Part shown: piece after piece, positions 5,195 through 6,762 of the stretch
Layout of the letters: each line of letters begins with the position of its first letter
Numbering within the stretch: the first letter of the stretch is position 1
From: an uncultured Lachnospiraceae bacterium
GTDB taxonomy: Bacteria > Bacillota > Clostridia > Lachnospirales > Lachnospiraceae
DNA: 6,762 nt
Direction: 5' to 3'
Assembly: GCA_902803625.1 (NCBI GenBank)
Contig: CADCQV010000245.1
Location: 1 to 6,762 of the forward strand
Notes under the pieces: model-generated
Database searches by the model: none
What the model saw: only the letters and a program-made list of their open reading frames with translations
What the model was told of the DNA's origin: nothing
Position numbers and translations under genes: made by a program

Positions 5195-6587
5195 ATAAAC
5201 CCTGCTTCCTGCATAGCTTAAGAAAATTAATTATAAGTGAGGGATCTGCATAGTAGTAAAAATGCGGAAAGCCGCAGAGTACGTTATTTTTCGTAAGCAT
5301 TCCCTTATATCTTATGCTGCTGTCTGAGGCTTTGCAGATATCCATCAGATCTTCATCGGTACTGCTCGCATAATGGTGAAATTCATGGGCCTTCAGGATA
5401 GTACCTTTTTTTACGAAGGGATTATCTTTGCAAGGACTGAGCTTTACGTAGCCGAAGTGCTGCAGTCTGTCGCGTTTTACGGCCCTTGAGCCCCCTAAAA
5501 ATCCTGTCAGGGCATATTCTCTGCCGTCGGGGTCTTCAATATATTCGTGCAGATACAGGAAGCCTCCGCATTCTGCAAGTGACGGAAGCCCTTCGGACAG
5601 AGCTTTACGAACTGAGGTCAGCATGCTCTTGTTTTCACTCAGAACGGATGCGTAAAGCTCGGGATATCCTCCGTAGAAAATGCAGCCGTCAATGTTTTCC
5701 GGAAGCATTGCGTCCCGGAGTGGACTGAAAAATACTATATGAGCTCCAAGCTTTTCCATAAGCTCCAGATTGTCCTCATAGATAAAGGAAAAGGCTTCAT
5801 CCCTTGCAACTGCTATACGGAGACCGGAGATATCGCCGGTATTTAAGGAACCAATGATATTCAGGCTGTGGTTTTCATCATATTCAAAGCTCTTTCCTTC
5901 AGACGAAAGCCTGAGGATAGCGTCTATATCAAGACAGCTTTCCGCTTCACTTCCAAGTATGGCGGTCTTTTTTTCAAGCTCCGGAATACTATCCGGTGTA
6001 AATAAGCCGAGGTGTCTGGAGTCTATCTCACATTCAGCGATATGCGGCATAAAGCCTAAGGGAACTATATCCGTTTCCCTTTCTATCACGGGCTTCAGCT
6101 TTTTATAGATCCTTTCCGGGACATTATTTATTATAACCCCGCGTATGCCGCTGTCAGACCTTAGAGACTGCATCCCTTTTAAGACCGCGATAAGGGAATG
6201 TGACATTCCTCTTCCGTCAATAACGAGTATTACCGGACAATTTAAGCTGACGGCACACTCATATGAGCTTTTATCGGTATTTTCAAAGGAAATGCCGTCA
6301 TAATAGCCCATTACACCCTCGATGACCGATAAATCCGCCCCGGAACTTTTTTCCCCGAAAAGACAGCGCATAAGCTTCCTGTCCTGGAAGAAGGGATCAA
6401 GATTTGCGCAGGGTATGCCGAGCACCTGCTCATGAAACATAGGATCTATATAGTCCGGACCGCATTTAAAGGAACGCAGCATAAGCCCTCTGTTCTTCAG
6501 AGCTTTAAGAAGAGCAAGGGTTACGGTTGTTTTTCCGCTTCCGCTCTTTACGGCACTTATCATGATCCTTTTACTGTTATAATTCAT
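5175..6587 (-). CDS. cbiA: CbiA, cobyrinate a,c-diamide synthase
   Basis: CbiA performs the ATP- and glutamine-dependent amidation of the a and c acetate side chains of cobyrinic acid in the cytoplasm. The 470-residue protein matches the usual length. The N-terminal synthetase domain has the P-loop SGSGKTT (15-21), KCGPDYIDPMFH (41-52) and EGVMGYYDG (90-98). The C-terminal class I glutamine amidotransferase domain has FYGGYPELY (304-312), the nucleophile C340 in AECGGFLYL, and AHEFHHY (400-406) carrying the catalytic His. I choose the start at 6587 because MNYNSKRIMISAVKSGSGKTT fits the family. Reading could continue upstream in frame to 6650, but those 21 residues come from a hairpin repeat and look spurious. 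The ribosome binding site (AGAAAG) is weak. The gene overlaps cobS by 20 nt and runs opposite to cbiD-cbiET. The distinction from the aerobic hydrogenobyrinate enzyme CobB rests on context. Confidence 0.95.
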   Translation of the reverse strand: MNYNSKRIMISAVKSGSGKTTVTLALLKALKNRGLMLRSFKCGPDYIDPMFHEQVLGIPCANLDPFFQDRKLMRCLFGEKSSGADLSVIEGVMGYYDGISFENTDKSSYECAVSLNCPVILVIDGRGMSHSLIAVLKGMQSLRSDSGIRGVIINNVPERIYKKLKPVIERETDIVPLGFMPHIAECEIDSRHLGLFTPDSIPELEKKTAILGSEAESCLDIDAILRLSSEGKSFEYDENHSLNIIGSLNTGDISGLRIAVARDEAFSFIYEDNLELMEKLGAHIVFFSPLRDAMLPENIDGCIFYGGYPELYASVLSENKSMLTSVRKALSEGLPSLAECGGFLYLHEYIEDPDGREYALTGFLGGSRAVKRDRLQHFGYVKLSPCKDNPFVKKGTILKAHEFHHYASSTDEDLMDICKASDSSIRYKGMLTKNNVLCGFPHFYYYADPSLIINFLKLCRKQGLYDQNSL

Positions 6588-6614
6588 AGGCTTTCTGTTG
6601 AGGAGATCCTTACT

Positions 6615-6666
6615 GTTGCTTCGCAACCCCTCGCCGGGGCGGCATCTCACATCTTCGATGTGAGAT
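6615..6666. repeat. Cluster of hairpins upstream of cbiA
   Basis: Three consecutive stem-loops are visible: GTTGC (6615-6619) with GCAAC (6623-6627), CCCC (6627-6630) with GGGG (6636-6639), and a perfect 10-bp stem ATCTCACATC (6644-6653) with GATGTGAGAT (6657-6666) around TTC. The cluster abuts the dispersed repeat at 6670 and lies in what would be the cbiA leader. Nothing here resembles a cobalamin riboswitch. It could be repeat-derived or affect cbiA expression; the sequence does not decide. Confidence 0.5.
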
Positions 6667-6669
6667 ATG

Positions 6670-6742
6670 CGTCGCTTACGCTCAGGATGACAGGAACCGC
6701 TTATGATGACAGGGTTCGCTCATGATGACAGGGGGTCATTCA
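6670..6742 (-). repeat. Inverted copy of the dispersed repeat grading into three 19-bp tandem units
   Basis: Bases 6670-6689 are the reverse complement of 264-286 apart from a 3-nt indel and one mismatch. From here the core GATGACAGG recurs at 6686, 6705 and 6724, exactly 19 bp apart, each preceded by CGCTCAG, CGCTTAT or CGCTCAT. On the minus strand this reads CCTGTCATC(C/A)TGAGCG, the same general family as the left-hand repeats. I see nothing identifiable in 6743-6762. Confidence 0.6.
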
Positions 6743-6762
6743 GGCCGGCAATGAATCTTAGA

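Noticed and set aside
6588..6650. N-terminal extension of CbiA (21 residues)
   Set aside because: It is translated from the hairpin cluster upstream, has no family similarity, and the P-loop distance fits the start at 6587.
6667..6742. CRISPR array
   Set aside because: The units are only 19 bp with no separate unique spacers, and the repeat core continues into the dispersed-repeat family; no cas gene is present.

Overview
The window is a cobalamin (vitamin B12) biosynthesis locus with four corrin-pathway genes and one cyclic-di-GMP signalling gene, flanked on both sides by repeat-rich intergenic DNA. The pathway type (CbiD, a CbiE-CbiT fusion, CbiA), strong AGGAG-type ribosome binding sites, moderate GC and frequent AGA/AGG arginine codons point to an anaerobic Firmicute of the class Clostridia. 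A Lachnospiraceae-like genome is my best guess; this is inference, not a database result.

Layout. Positions 1-675 hold no convincing complete gene. At the extreme left a minus-strand gene probably begins (SD, ATG and a good sigma-A promoter, only 8 coding bases visible). Next come a compact palindromic element (100-194), a perfect A/T-flanked hairpin (239-263), a 'CATCCTGAG...GAAGGATCT' type dispersed repeat, and a second copy of the palindromic element (314-544) split by a 132-bp segment. On the plus strand follow cbiD (676-1770), cbiET (1736-2947, overlapping cbiD by 35 nt) and a REC-GGDEF response regulator (2992-4371). Convergent to these, on the minus strand, are cbiA (6587-5175) and cobS (5194-4439), overlapping by 20 nt. 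The right edge (6588-6762) again holds hairpins and dispersed repeats, including an inverted copy of the left-hand repeat.

How the genes fit together. CbiD methylates C-1 of the contracted corrin ring. The CbiT half of CbiET methylates C-15 and decarboxylates the C-12 acetate, and the CbiE half methylates C-5. CbiA amidates the a and c side chains of cobyrinic acid, and CobS performs the late membrane step joining alpha-ribazole to the GDP-activated corrinoid. The remaining pathway genes must lie outside the window. The regulator is an intact diguanylate cyclase (GGDEF, RxxD inhibitory site, full receiver domain) followed by a degenerate second GGDEF-like domain that keeps an RxxD motif but has SNNQF in place of GGDEF. 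It is the most unusual protein here. No cobalamin riboswitch was recognised by eye upstream of either gene set.
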